The notes: a model not told the origin generated them from the sequence alone. Counted from the first letter of the stretch, positions 49,748-58,581 are shown. The stretch is 64,000 nt of DNA from Clostridia bacterium (GCA_017938695.1 JAGBBA010000049.1:40074-104073); one strand, 5' to 3'. Numbers and translations are program-made.

Positions 49748-50685
49748 AGTTTTACAGGAACCGCCACGTTCTTCAAGATCTTCATCAATACCTGCTCGGC
49801 GGTGATGCCCTTCATGCGGGCCTCAGGGTTCAGCACCACGCGGTGGGACAGAACCGGCAGGGCCATATGCTGCACATCCTCCGGCAGGATGAAATCCCGC
49901 CCGTCCAGCAGCGCGCAGGCCTGGGCACCGTGGATCAGCGCGATGGCCGCACGGGTGGATGCGCCCAGGGTCAGCGCAGGATCCTGACGGGTGGCCGCCG
50001 CCAGGGTCGCCACATAGGAGCGCACCTCCGGCGAGCAATAGATGGTGGTCACCATCTGCTGCAGGGCGATGATGTCCTCCGCCGCGCACACGGGTTCCAA
50101 CACAGCCATGGGCTTCACCGTGCCGGAATAACGCTCCAGCACGTCCATTTCCTGCTCGATGGTGGGATAACCCATGGCAATGCGCAGGAAGAAGCGGTCC
50201 ATCTGCGCTTCGGGCAGGGGGTAGGTGCCCACGAACTCGCCGGGGTTCTGGGTGGCCAGCACGATAAAGGGCTGGGGCAGCTTGTGGGTCACGCCGTCCA
50301 CGGTGACCTGCTGCTCCTCCATCACTTCCAGCAGGGCGGACTGGGTCTTGGGGCTGGTACGGTTGATCTCGTCCGCCAGGATGACCTGGCTCATCACCGC
50401 GCCCTCCTTGAACTCCATTTCGCCGGTCTTGAAATTCACCAGCGTGAAACCCGTCACGTCGGAGGGCATCAGGTCGGGGGTAAACTGAATGCGGCGGAAG
50501 GAGCAGTCCAGCGACTTGGCCAATGCGCTGGCCAGGGTGGTCTTGCCCACGCCGGGCACGTCCTCGATCAGCACATGGCCCTTGCACAGAAGGGCGATCA
50601 GCGCATACTCGATGGCTTCCTCCTTGCCCACGATGACCTTGGAAATATTTTGCTGCAGGGCCTGAATGATACTCCTGGGCTGCAT
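49744..50685 (-). CDS. MoxR-type AAA ATPase
   Basis: 313 residues. Walker A GVGKT at 45-49 (LIEDVPGVGKTTLASALAKS), Walker B VILADEINRTSPKTQSALLE, sensor LATQNPGEFVGTYPLPEAQM, and the C-terminal lid (DFILPEDVQHMALPVLSHRV). MoxR ATPases act as chaperones for protein complexes with VWA-like partners; the DUF58 neighbour is the expected partner. AAGGAGG before the start. Confidence 0.93.
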   Translation of the reverse strand: MQPRSIIQALQQNISKVIVGKEEAIEYALIALLCKGHVLIEDVPGVGKTTLASALAKSLDCSFRRIQFTPDLMPSDVTGFTLVNFKTGEMEFKEGAVMSQVILADEINRTSPKTQSALLEVMEEQQVTVDGVTHKLPQPFIVLATQNPGEFVGTYPLPEAQMDRFFLRIAMGYPTIEQEMDVLERYSGTVKPMAVLEPVCAAEDIIALQQMVTTIYCSPEVRSYVATLAAATRQDPALTLGASTRAAIALIHGAQACALLDGRDFILPEDVQHMALPVLSHRVVLNPEARMKGITAEQVLMKILKNVAVPVKL

Positions 50686-50722
50686 ACAGACCGCCTCCTT
50701 GATTACAAAAGTTTTTCACTTT

Positions 50723-50751
50723 ATTATAAACAACATTTCATATTTTTTCAA
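50723..50751 (-). promoter_or_regulatory. Promoter of the MoxR operon
   Basis: Minus-strand TTGAAA, 17-base spacer, TATAAT. Confidence 0.7.
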
Positions 50752-50806
50752 GCTTTTGTGTCATTTATGCTTGCCACGCACCGATAAAATGATGTAAAAT
50801 GAAGCA

Positions 50807-50842
50807 GTTACAAGGCTTTTCGCATTTCGTCGCTTTTGTAAC
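50807..50842. promoter_or_regulatory. Dyad upstream of birA
   Basis: GTTACAA and TTGTAAC separated by 22 bases, between a -10-like TAAAAT (50795) and the birA start. It does not match the known biotin operator, and this BirA lacks a DNA-binding domain, so its role is open. Confidence 0.35.
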
Positions 50843-50869
50843 AATTTCGACATGAAGTGGTGCATCATC

Positions 50870-51679
50870 ATGCCTGACCATAACGATTCCCTCTCCGCCG
50901 CCACCTGGCAGCCGCTGCTTGCCACCCGATACATGGGCCGGGGCGACGCCCTGGTGCTAGCGGAAGCCACCTCCACCAACACCCTGCTGAAAGAAATGGC
51001 CCTGCGCGGTGCCGTTGCCGGAAGCCTGTGCCTGTGCGAGACCCAAACTGCCGGCAAAGGGCGGCTGGGCCGCTCCTGGCACTCCCCTGCCGGGCAGGGA
51101 CTATGGCTGTCGGTGCTGCTGCGCCCCCGGCTGAAGCCCGAGCAGGCCCCCCTGGTGACCCTGTGCGCCGCCATGGCCATGGAGCAGGCCGTCCGGGAAG
51201 TGACCGGCCTGGACACCCGGATCAAGTGGCCCAACGACCTGGTGCTGCAAGGCAAGAAGCTCTGCGGCATCCTGCTGGAGATCGGCTTCGGCGCAGAGGG
51301 CATTGACTATATCATCGTGGGTACCGGCCTGAACGTGCGCCGGGGTGCCTACCCTGCCGAGCTGGCCCACCAGGCTACCTCCATTGAGGATCACAGGACG
51401 CCCCCGCCCCGCCGGAAGCTGCTGGTGCACTACCTGGCTGCACTGGAAGACATCATCACCCGGCTGGAAAACGAGGGCTTCCCTGCCCTGGCCAAAGCCT
51501 ACCGGGCCCGCAGCTGCACCCTGGGCAGCCAGGTGCACGTCAGCGGCAGCGTTGACTTTACCGGCGTGGCCGAAGCCATCGACGAAACCGGCGCACTGCT
51601 GGTGCGTGACGAAACCGGCGAGCTTCGCCGGGTGCTGGCCGGGGATGTATCCGTGAGAGGAGTGATGGGCTATGTGTAA
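50870..51679 (+). CDS. birA: Biotin--[acetyl-CoA-carboxylase] ligase (no HTH domain)
   Basis: Attaches biotin to carboxylase or decarboxylase carrier domains. Catalytic motifs: EATSTNTLLKEM, ETQTAGKGRLGRSWHSPAGQ (GxGRxGR biotinyl-AMP loop), RIKWPNDLVLQGKKLCGILL, and a C-terminal SH3-like domain. About 269 residues, without the N-terminal winged helix of bifunctional BirA, so it should not regulate. The start is uncertain: ATGs at 50852 and 50870 both lack a clear ribosome site. It overlaps acpS by 8 bases. Confidence 0.9.
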   Translation: MPDHNDSLSAATWQPLLATRYMGRGDALVLAEATSTNTLLKEMALRGAVAGSLCLCETQTAGKGRLGRSWHSPAGQGLWLSVLLRPRLKPEQAPLVTLCAAMAMEQAVREVTGLDTRIKWPNDLVLQGKKLCGILLEIGFGAEGIDYIIVGTGLNVRRGAYPAELAHQATSIEDHRTPPPRRKLLVHYLAALEDIITRLENEGFPALAKAYRARSCTLGSQVHVSGSVDFTGVAEAIDETGALLVRDETGELRRVLAGDVSVRGVMGYV

Positions 51680-52037
51680 GGTGCGCGGCGTGGGCATCGA
51701 CCTGTGCGACATCAGCCGCATGGAAAAGCAGTTGAAGGACGACCGCTTTCTGAACCGTTTCTTCACCCCGGCCGAGGCAGCGTACATCCGTGGCCGGGGC
51801 CTCAGTGCCAGCCAGAGCATGGCCGGGATCTTCGCCTCCAAGGAGGCGTTCCTCAAGGCGGTGGGCGTGGGGCTTGCGCTGCCCCTGCAGGACATTGAGG
51901 TGCTCCACACCGAGCTGGGCCAGCCCTACTATCACCTCACCGGCAAGGCCGAAGAAGCCGCAGACGGCGGCGAGGTGCTCTTGTCCATCACCCACGAGGG
52001 GCTGATGGCAGCGGCGGTGTGCCTCTGGCAGAAATAA
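51672..52037 (+). CDS. acpS: Holo-[acyl-carrier-protein] synthase
   Basis: Transfers phosphopantetheine to acyl carrier protein. 121 residues, the normal size; motifs VGIDLCDISRMEKQL with the catalytic Asp, and FASKEAFLKAVGVGLALP, plus VLLSITHEGLMAAAVCLW at the end. Co-transcribed with birA, joining two cofactor-attachment enzymes for fatty-acid synthesis. Confidence 0.95.
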   Translation: MCKVRGVGIDLCDISRMEKQLKDDRFLNRFFTPAEAAYIRGRGLSASQSMAGIFASKEAFLKAVGVGLALPLQDIEVLHTELGQPYYHLTGKAEEAADGGEVLLSITHEGLMAAAVCLWQK

Positions 52038-52047
52038 AAGAAATAAC

Positions 52048-52083
52048 AAGAACCTCCGAGCTTATCTCGGAGGTTCTTGTTCA
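52048..52083. terminator. Bidirectional terminator
   Basis: AAGAACCTCCGAG / CTCGGAGGTTCTT stem between acpS and the convergent acetyltransferase gene. Confidence 0.85.
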
Positions 52084-52545
52084 ATCCAGCAATTCCATGT
52101 TGATGGACTTAAAGGTGAAACCACATTTTTCATACATGGCCAGGGCCGCAGCGTTTTTCGCATTGACCTGCAGCTCGATGCCGTCCAGCTGCTTTTCCGC
52201 CTTCAGTTCTTTCAGAAAACAGAAAAACGCCTTGCCGATCCCCTGGCGGCGGAATGCCTCGTCCACGGCCATGGTGTCCACAAACACCACGTCCCTGGTC
52301 ACATGGGCCGGGCTTTCAATGTGCCGGTAGACGATCTCCATCACGCCAGCCACCTGGCCGTCGCACTCCGCCACATAGATCGCCTCCCGGGCAATCTGCT
52401 CTTCCAGCCGCTCCACCGGGAACAGGTCATCATTGGGCCGGTAAACATCCGGCCGCCATTGCACATGCAGCCGCTGTACCTGCGCCATGATGGCCGCCAC
52501 CGCAGCATGATCCGCCAACACCGCACAGCGTATATGAATATTCAC
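52081..52545 (-). CDS. GNAT family N-acetyltransferase
   Basis: 154 residues if it starts at the GTG at 52545 (upstream GTG at 52554 and TTG at 52560 are alternatives; GGAAG is the only ribosome-site-like sequence). Acetyl-CoA-binding motif A: VDTMAVDEAFRRQGIGKAFF (Q/RxxGxG/A), and LQVNAKNAAALAMYEKCGFT at the end. Substrate unknown. The arsC-like gene lies about 45 bases upstream in the same direction. Confidence 0.85.
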   Translation of the reverse strand: MNIHIRCAVLADHAAVAAIMAQVQRLHVQWRPDVYRPNDDLFPVERLEEQIAREAIYVAECDGQVAGVMEIVYRHIESPAHVTRDVVFVDTMAVDEAFRRQGIGKAFFCFLKELKAEKQLDGIELQVNAKNAAALAMYEKCGFTFKSINMELLD

Positions 52546-52561
52546 AGCTCCCACTTCCAAT

Positions 52562-52591
52562 TCAGCATTCCGAATTCCGCATTCCGAATTC
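52562..52591. repeat. Short direct repeats
   Basis: ATTCCGAATTC-type units (CATTCCGAATTCCG and CATTCCGAATTCTTA) in tandem in the gap between the acetyltransferase and ArsC-like genes. Confidence 0.4.
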
Positions 52592-52942
52592 TTAATTCCC
52601 TTTCACCCATTCCTCCCACACGTCGGGCTGATAGCCCACGGTGGCCTTGCTGCCATTGCGCACGATGGGCGACTTCAACAGCCAGGGTGTTTCCAGGATG
52701 GCGGCCATCAGCAGACTGTCCTGGTTGTAATAGCAGGCCGGATGCTCCTTCACCTTTTTGTCCTCGCGGTCGATCAGGTTCTGCAAGCCGCCGGCCTTGG
52801 CCATCACCTGCACCTCGCGCTCGCCCAGCTTGTGCTTTTTCAGGTCCATCACCTGCACGCTGATGCGACGCTCCTTGAAGAACCTTTCCGCCTTCTGCAC
52901 ATCGAAGTTCTTCTTGCTTACATACATCTGGATATTCATCAA
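52592..52942 (-). CDS. ArsC/Spx-family protein lacking the catalytic cysteine
   Basis: 116 residues of the thioredoxin-like ArsC family: KAERFFKERRISVQVMDLKK, GGLQNLIDRE, PWLLKSPIVRNGSKATVGYQ with the family arginine. The usual Cys-x2-Cys or Cys near residue 10 is replaced by SKKN (MMNIQMYVSKKNFDVQKAER), so arsenate reduction or redox sensing by that cysteine is not possible. Overlaps the DnaI-like gene by 4 bases. Confidence 0.8.
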   Translation of the reverse strand: MMNIQMYVSKKNFDVQKAERFFKERRISVQVMDLKKHKLGEREVQVMAKAGGLQNLIDREDKKVKEHPACYYNQDSLLMAAILETPWLLKSPIVRNGSKATVGYQPDVWEEWVKGN

Positions 52943-53904
52943 ATTCTCCTTACGTCCTCACCCATGAAGCGCACCAGCGTGCACTGCCGCTTGTCCGTCA
53001 GCCGGGAGGCAATGCGCTCAGTGTAGCGGTCGCGCAGCTCCTTCACGCTCAGGTTGGTGCTGATCACCGTGCCCTTGCCAGCGGTCTGCCGCTCGTTGAT
53101 CAGGTTGAACAGCTGCACGATGGTGATGTTCTCCATCAGGGGTTCGCTGCCCAGGTCATCCAGGAGCAGCACGTCCGCCTCCATCAGGCTGTCCAATTCG
53201 CCATTCTGCCCGGAGAAATACGCCTTGCGCGCCACCTCCAGAAAGCGGTAGGCACTCATCATCAGCACGTTAAAGCCCCGGTCCAGAAGCCTTTTGGCCA
53301 TGGCGTGCATCAGGAAGGTCTTGCCCAGGCCGCTGGGGCCGGTGAGCAGCATATCGCTGGTTTCCGCCCGGGGATACTGGTCCGCCCAGCCCTGGCACAT
53401 GTCCCGGATCATCTGCATCATCTGCCGCTGGGTGAGGGTCTGGCCCTCCACCTGCTTGTCGGGGAAAACGTTCAAATCGAAGGATTCAAAGGTCTGGGGT
53501 GCCTTTTCGCCCAGGCCCACCTGCTGATACAGCCGCGCATAAAACGCGCTGCGCATGCACTCGCACATGTCCTTCACCGGTTCGCCCACATAGCCCGTGT
53601 CCTTGCACTTGGCGCAGCGGTACACCGGCTCCAGGTAATCCGCCGCAAACCCGTGCTGGGTGAGCAGTGCAGCAATGCGGCCGTTCATCACGTCCATGCG
53701 CGCAGGCAGATCATCGCCCTGCACCCGGCCGTCCAGGATGCCCCGCAGCCCGGCAAAGATCATGCTCTGCCGATCGTCCATCAGATCGGCGATCTCCGGG
53801 CAGGCCGCTGTAGCCTGCACCAAACGGCGTTGGTTTTCCTGATCGTTGCGCATCCGCTGCTGCTCGTATTCCGCCTGCAGGTCGCGCAAAATGGCGTTAC
53901 GCAT
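52939..53904 (-). CDS. DnaI/DnaC-like helicase loader ATPase
   Basis: 321 residues. The N-terminal half carries a zinc-ribbon-like CAKCKDTGYVGEPVKDMCEC; the C-terminal AAA domain has Walker A LTGPSGLGKTFLMHAMAKRL, Walker B VLLLDDLGSEPLMENITIVQ and sensor VISTNLSVKELRDRYTERIA. As in Bacillus DnaI it should load the replicative helicase. It follows the DnaD-domain gene with an 8-base overlap, the same arrangement as dnaB-dnaI. Confidence 0.9.
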   Translation of the reverse strand: MRNAILRDLQAEYEQQRMRNDQENQRRLVQATAACPEIADLMDDRQSMIFAGLRGILDGRVQGDDLPARMDVMNGRIAALLTQHGFAADYLEPVYRCAKCKDTGYVGEPVKDMCECMRSAFYARLYQQVGLGEKAPQTFESFDLNVFPDKQVEGQTLTQRQMMQMIRDMCQGWADQYPRAETSDMLLTGPSGLGKTFLMHAMAKRLLDRGFNVLMMSAYRFLEVARKAYFSGQNGELDSLMEADVLLLDDLGSEPLMENITIVQLFNLINERQTAGKGTVISTNLSVKELRDRYTERIASRLTDKRQCTLVRFMGEDVRRI

Positions 53905-55345
53905 CGCCGTTCATCTCCTTCATTTTCTGCTGCATCCAGTCGGGCAGATCATTGCTGTCCTCATACTGACGCTGCTGGTACTGCTGCTCGCCCACGGTCT
54001 TGCCGGGCTTGGCAGGCTTCTGCTCGCCCTGGGCCGCGGCGGCCTCCGGCGTGAAGACCCCCTGCTTGCGGAAGTTGTCCAGTACGCCGTTCAGGTAGGG
54101 CATGGGCCGCTCCGCCTCCTTGGCATAGGCGGCGCAGTATACGATCATCTCCTGGGTAAAGTGCCACTCGTTCAGCCACTTCTGCACCAGGGCGCGGTTA
54201 GCCCCGGAAGACCGGGAGGTCTTGCCCCAAAGCAGGTACAGCTCCTTCACAAACTCGTCGTCCCGGCTGATCTGCGCCATGTAGGCCTGCACGTCCTCCG
54301 CCGTGGCCAGGCCGCGCTTGTGCCACACGCTCAGGGTCTGCTGCACGTCCTCAAACCGGCAGCCGCGCTTGGCGCACTCCCGGCCAGCCATCAGGATGAT
54401 CTCATCCGGGTACAATGCCCGCATCTTGGCATATTCGCCCCGGGTGCTTTCGTTCACCGTCACACCGGGCAGGTTCAATGTCTTCAGCAACGCCCGCAGG
54501 CCGGATTCATCCGGCTGCGCCTTTTCCATCTGCTTGGCGGTGATGGTCTTGGTGCTCAGCTTTTCCCGGCGATCCTTCAATAGCGCATCCAGGTACTTGA
54601 ACGAGGGCTGCTTGCCGCTGGTGGTATCGGCACAGGCAGCCAGGATGGCATCTGGCGCGAAGCCCCATTCCCCCAGCCACTTGCGATAAAGGTTCATTTC
54701 CGGCTGGGTGGGCTCGCGGAACAGGCTGAACTGGCGCAGCACGTCCCGGCTGCCCTCCAGCACCTTCTTGTCCCTGTCTAAAATCACATCCACATCCGCG
54801 GCGCACTTGGCCCCGGTCTCCGCCAGCTCCACCGCCCGCTTCTCCGCCGAGTCAAAGGAGAACTTCGGCCCGCGCAGCTCGATCATCTTTTCCAGCAGGC
54901 GGATCACCACCTCCTGGGGCAGACCCATCTGCTCCACCCATTCGTAGCAGCGGCTGACTTCCTTGCCATACAGCTTGCGCTTATTGTCAAACAAACCGTG
55001 CACCGCCTGGGCAAACGCCTCATACACCGGATCAGTCTGGCTGCCCATCAGCATCAGCCGCTTCGCATTCACATAGCGGAAGGTCACCGGCTTGTCGCTC
55101 ACCCGGTGCACCAGGCCCCTGCGTTCCCAGTAGCGGAACGCAGCCATGATCTCTTCCTCCGTCATGTTGAGATCCTGGCCCATCTGCTCAATGGACGATG
55201 CCTGCTGGGGATGATAGCACTGCATCAGCCCGTATAGATACGCCTTCACATGATCTCCCTGTGCGCCCGGCATGTGCTCCAGAATGAACAGGTTGTCCAC
55301 TGGCGTCACGTCGAACATGGTATACTGATCCTCAAACCTGAACAA
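53897..55345 (-). CDS. DnaD-domain replication initiation protein
   Basis: 482 residues from a TTG at 55345 with AAAGGAG 8 bases upstream (the GTG at 55354 overlaps that site). An N-terminal winged-helix region (TEEEIMAAFRYWERRGLVHR) and repeated DnaD-type helical domains (YRKWLGEWGFAPDAILAACA, VQKWLNEWHFTQEMIVYCAA, with PMPYLNGVLDNFRKQGV) are visible; a linker lies between them. Functional equivalent of Bacillus DnaB/DnaD in replication restart and loading of helicase with the next gene. Confidence 0.85.
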   Translation of the reverse strand: MFRFEDQYTMFDVTPVDNLFILEHMPGAQGDHVKAYLYGLMQCYHPQQASSIEQMGQDLNMTEEEIMAAFRYWERRGLVHRVSDKPVTFRYVNAKRLMLMGSQTDPVYEAFAQAVHGLFDNKRKLYGKEVSRCYEWVEQMGLPQEVVIRLLEKMIELRGPKFSFDSAEKRAVELAETGAKCAADVDVILDRDKKVLEGSRDVLRQFSLFREPTQPEMNLYRKWLGEWGFAPDAILAACADTTSGKQPSFKYLDALLKDRREKLSTKTITAKQMEKAQPDESGLRALLKTLNLPGVTVNESTRGEYAKMRALYPDEIILMAGRECAKRGCRFEDVQQTLSVWHKRGLATAEDVQAYMAQISRDDEFVKELYLLWGKTSRSSGANRALVQKWLNEWHFTQEMIVYCAAYAKEAERPMPYLNGVLDNFRKQGVFTPEAAAAQGEQKPAKPGKTVGEQQYQQRQYEDSNDLPDWMQQKMKEMNGDA

Positions 55346-55407
55346 ACCCGCCACTCCTTTCTTTCGTACCGTTCATTATAACACATTTCATCAAGGAACG
55401 CCAGAGG

Positions 55408-55568
55408 AGGCTTAAGGGCTCTGTCCTTAAGAATCCCGCCCAAGGGCTCTGCCCTTGGGAATCCCGCGAAGGGCCATTCGGCCCTTTCGAAACCCGTTCG
55501 GCGGTGTCATGCATAGCGGATTTCCTGCCGGGGTCACGGCGCATAACGGATGCGCCGCGACGCAGGGC
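55408..55568 (+). repeat. Modular hairpin array, copy 7
   Basis: Units TTAAGGGCTCTGTCCTTAA plus AATCCCGC, CCAAGGGCTCTGCCCTTGG plus AATCCCGC, an AAGGGCC/GGCCCTTT stem plus AAACCC, spacer, and the distal unit GGGGTCACGGCGC ... GCGCCGCGACGCAGGG (55530-55566). Confidence 0.8.
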
Positions 55569-55577
55569 ACGTAGTTT

Positions 55578-56885
55578 TTATCCTATCCGGAACCAATCCA
55601 GTATTACCCGGCCAGCCAGGCGCAGCGTCAGGTCATGCTCGCCGGCAGTATTGTTCATGGGGATAGACAGATCAACAAACTCGTCCGCATCCGCAGACAG
55701 CTCCGTTCTCCCCGCCACCTGGCCGTCCAGCAGCACTTCAATGGCCGCACCCTTGGCCCCCTTGACATGCAGGGTGATTCTGCTGTTCTCAGTCATATCG
55801 TACACATGGGGATACCACGCTTCCCCGGTGCCTTCCTCCTGGGTGATGGCAAAGCCTGCGTGCTGGCCGTTTTCCTTCAGCTCAACCTTCTTCAGGCCGC
55901 CATTGATGCCCATGTACCACTCGGCTTCGATTTTCTCCCAGTCGGTGCAGTACTGGCCCACGCCGCAGCGGCGGATGGTTTCGTCCAGCATCAGGGTGCC
56001 GTCGTCGCACACATGCAGGTACATCAGCCAGCTCTGGCGGAAGGTGGGCGTTTCCGTGCCGTGACTCACCGCATAGAACCACTGTCCGCGCCATTCCAGG
56101 AAGGAGCCGTGGTCGATAAAGCAGCGGCCGTCGGGATAATGCGGGATCTCCTTGCCGATGTTGTCCCGGAAGATATACGGTCCCAGGCGGTTGCTGCTGG
56201 TGGAGTAGCGGCCAGCCCAGTACATGTACCAGGTGTCGCCGTACCGGAAGACCTCCGCCTGGTCGGAGCGCAGCACGCCCAACAGCTCCGTGGGAGTGCC
56301 GTCAGCAGGATAGACGGGCACCTTTCGGGCGGTGCCGGGCACCACGTCGATCATGTTCTCATTCAGCTGCATAGCCCAGTAGTGATCCGTCCAGTCGCTG
56401 CCAAAAAGGATATACGCATGGGGATCATCCTCATCCGGGAGAATGATATCCGGGTCGTAGGAATTGGTGGACGTAATGCCTTTGGGCAGGATGGGCGTTT
56501 TGCCGCGAGCGTCCACAAAGGGGCCGTCGGGCCTGTCGCTGACGGCCACGCCGGTGTCCTCGCCTGCGTTGGAGTAATACAGGTAGTACTTGCCGTCCCA
56601 GGGGCTCTGCACACAGTCGCAGGCCCAGCAGTTGATGGACTCCTCCGGCATGTAGGTATCCTTGCGCACCAGCGACTTTTTGCACTGCCAGTGCACCAGA
56701 TCCTCGCTCCACAAAACATACCAGTCCCGCATGATGAAGCAGTCCCGGCCCTCGTCGTGGCCCACATAGACATACATGTTTTCGCGGCCTGTATCGGGGT
56801 TCACAAAAATCTTGATATGGGGATCCGGAAAGCGGTTGTCCGCAGCACCCACGGGCTTCAGCGGATTGTTGAGCCTTTCAGCCAT
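55578..56885 (-). CDS. GH43 family glycoside hydrolase
   Basis: 435 residues, five-bladed propeller typical of family 43 (xylosidases, arabinofuranosidases, arabinanases). Candidate catalytic residues by position: D21 (NRFPDPHIKIF), D146 (SYDPDIILPDED) and E211 (DQAEVFRYGDTWYMYWAG). Residues about 330-435 form a beta-sandwich, probably carbohydrate-binding (HVKGAKGAAIEVLLDGQVAG). No signal peptide, so it acts on imported oligosaccharides. Own promoter; AGGAGG 7 bases before the start. Confidence 0.85.
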   Translation of the reverse strand: MAERLNNPLKPVGAADNRFPDPHIKIFVNPDTGRENMYVYVGHDEGRDCFIMRDWYVLWSEDLVHWQCKKSLVRKDTYMPEESINCWACDCVQSPWDGKYYLYYSNAGEDTGVAVSDRPDGPFVDARGKTPILPKGITSTNSYDPDIILPDEDDPHAYILFGSDWTDHYWAMQLNENMIDVVPGTARKVPVYPADGTPTELLGVLRSDQAEVFRYGDTWYMYWAGRYSTSSNRLGPYIFRDNIGKEIPHYPDGRCFIDHGSFLEWRGQWFYAVSHGTETPTFRQSWLMYLHVCDDGTLMLDETIRRCGVGQYCTDWEKIEAEWYMGINGGLKKVELKENGQHAGFAITQEEGTGEAWYPHVYDMTENSRITLHVKGAKGAAIEVLLDGQVAGRTELSADADEFVDLSIPMNNTAGEHDLTLRLAGRVILDWFRIG

Positions 56886-56925
56886 GGTGTATCCTCCTAT
56901 GTATTGAAACGATCAGTGTACTCCC

Positions 56926-56954
56926 ATTATAACAGCTATCCCTTCCGTGTGCAA
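56926..56954 (-). promoter_or_regulatory. Promoter of the GH43 gene
   Basis: Minus-strand TTGCAC, 17-base spacer, TATAAT. Confidence 0.65.
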
Positions 56955-56989
56955 CGCAGAGAAGTGCAAACAAAAAACTTGATTTTCGC

Positions 56990-57018
56990 TTGTTTCGCCG
57001 CCCGGGGCGTGGTATAAT
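56990..57018 (+). promoter_or_regulatory. Promoter of the DUF1846 gene
   Basis: TTGTTT, 17-base spacer, TATAAT, about 36 bases before the start. Confidence 0.65.
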
Positions 57019-57053
57019 GCCGGGTATGGGTGAAAATTCGGGAGGGATACGAT

Positions 57054-58535
57054 ATGCGCATTGGATTTGATCATGACAAGTATACGGCCATGCAGTCGGA
57101 GCATATTCTCAAGCGTATTGCAAAGTTTGGCGGCAAGCTCTACCTGGAGCTGGGCGGCAAGCTTTTTGACGACACGCACGCCTCCCGCGTGCTGCCCGGC
57201 TTCCGGCCCGACAGCAAGGTGTCCATGCTGCTGAATTTGAAGGATCAGGCCGAGCTGGTCATCGTGATCAACGCCGACGATATTGAGAAAAACAAGATCC
57301 GCGGCGACCTGGGCATCACCTATGATGCCGAGGTGCTGCGCCTGATCGACGCCTTCCGCTCCATCGGCATGTATGTGGGAAGCGTGGTGCTGACCCGCTG
57401 GCGCGAGCAGCACACCGCCGTGATGTTCAAGCAGCGGCTGGAATCCCTGGGCATTTCCGTGTTCCGCCATTTCGACATCGACGGCTACCCTTACAACGTC
57501 AAGCACATCGTTTCCGACGAAGGCTTCGGTAAGAACGAATATGTGGAAACCAGCCGTCCCCTGGTGCTGGTCACCGCTCCCGGCCCCGGCTCCGGCAAGA
57601 TGGCCGTGTGCCTCAGCCAGCTTTATCAGGAGCATCAGCGCGGCGTGCAGGCCGGCTATGCCAAGTTTGAAACCTTCCCCATCTGGAACCTTTCGCTGAA
57701 GCATCCCGTCAACGTGGCTTACGAGGCCGCCACCGTGGACCTGGACGACCACAACATGATCGACCCCTTCCACCTGGAGGCCTACGGCGAAACCACCATC
57801 AACTATAACCGCGATATTGAGATTTTCCCCGTGCTCAACGCCGTGTTCGAGCAGATCTACGGTTCCTCGCCCTACGCTTCCCCCACGGATATGGGCGTGA
57901 ACATGGTGGGCAACTGCATCATCGACGATGATGTGTGCCGCGAGGCCGCCCACCAGGAGATCATCCGCCGGTACTATGCCGCCCGCTGCAACCTGCGCAA
58001 GGGCCAGGGTGAGCAGACCGAGGTGGACAAGCTGGAGCTGCTTTTGCAGAAGTCCGGCCTCTCCGACGACAACCGCCCCGTGATCGCCGCCGCCCGTGCC
58101 CGTGCAGAGGAGACTGGCGCCCCTGCCTCCGCCCTGGAGCTGCCCGACGGCCGGATCATCACCGGCAAGACCACCAACCTGCTGGGCCCCTCCGCTGCAC
58201 TGCTGCTGAACGCCCTCAAGGCCCTGGGCGGCATCGAAAAGAACGTGCACCTGATCTCTCCCAGCGTCATCGAGCCCATCCAGTCCCTGAAGTGCGACTA
58301 TCTGGGCAACCATAACCCCCGCCTTCACACCGACGAGATCCTGCTGGCCCTGTCCATATGCGCCGCCACGGATGAAAAAGCCGCCATCGCCATGAAGCAG
58401 CTGCCCCTGCTCAAGGGTTGCGAGGCCCACTCCACAGTGCTGCTGGCCCAGGTGGACAACAACGTGTTCAAGCGGCTGGGTGTGAACCTGACCTGCGACC
58501 CCCATTACCAGACCCACAAGCTGTATCACAAATAA
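57054..58535 (+). CDS. DUF1846 domain protein
   Basis: 493 residues, full-length DUF1846: MRIGFDHDKYTAMQSEHILK at the start, LVLVTAPGPGSGKMAVCLSQ (P-loop-like), HPVNVAYEAATVDLDDHNMI and GRIITGKTTNLLGPSAALLL, and the end VNLTCDPHYQTHKLYHK. The family is widespread in Bacillota with no established function; a nucleotide-dependent enzyme is suggested by the glycine-rich loop. GGAGGG precedes the ATG at 57054. Confidence 0.88.
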   Translation: MRIGFDHDKYTAMQSEHILKRIAKFGGKLYLELGGKLFDDTHASRVLPGFRPDSKVSMLLNLKDQAELVIVINADDIEKNKIRGDLGITYDAEVLRLIDAFRSIGMYVGSVVLTRWREQHTAVMFKQRLESLGISVFRHFDIDGYPYNVKHIVSDEGFGKNEYVETSRPLVLVTAPGPGSGKMAVCLSQLYQEHQRGVQAGYAKFETFPIWNLSLKHPVNVAYEAATVDLDDHNMIDPFHLEAYGETTINYNRDIEIFPVLNAVFEQIYGSSPYASPTDMGVNMVGNCIIDDDVCREAAHQEIIRRYYAARCNLRKGQGEQTEVDKLELLLQKSGLSDDNRPVIAAARARAEETGAPASALELPDGRIITGKTTNLLGPSAALLLNALKALGGIEKNVHLISPSVIEPIQSLKCDYLGNHNPRLHTDEILLALSICAATDEKAAIAMKQLPLLKGCEAHSTVLLAQVDNNVFKRLGVNLTCDPHYQTHKLYHK

Positions 58536-58540
58536 GCAAT

Positions 58541-58581
58541 AAGAATCCCTGCAATCCGCCATGGACTGCAGGGATTTTCTT
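58541..58581. terminator. Bidirectional terminator
   Basis: AATCCCTGCA / TGCAGGGATT stem with T-run between convergent genes. Confidence 0.8.

Noticed and set aside
50807-50842. Biotin operator at birA
   Set aside because: The arms (GTTACAA/TTGTAAC) do not match the known biotin operator and this BirA has no DNA-binding domain; kept only as an unexplained dyad.
12786-55568. CRISPR array
   Set aside because: The hairpin arrays have variable unit sequences and no regular spacer length or cas genes.
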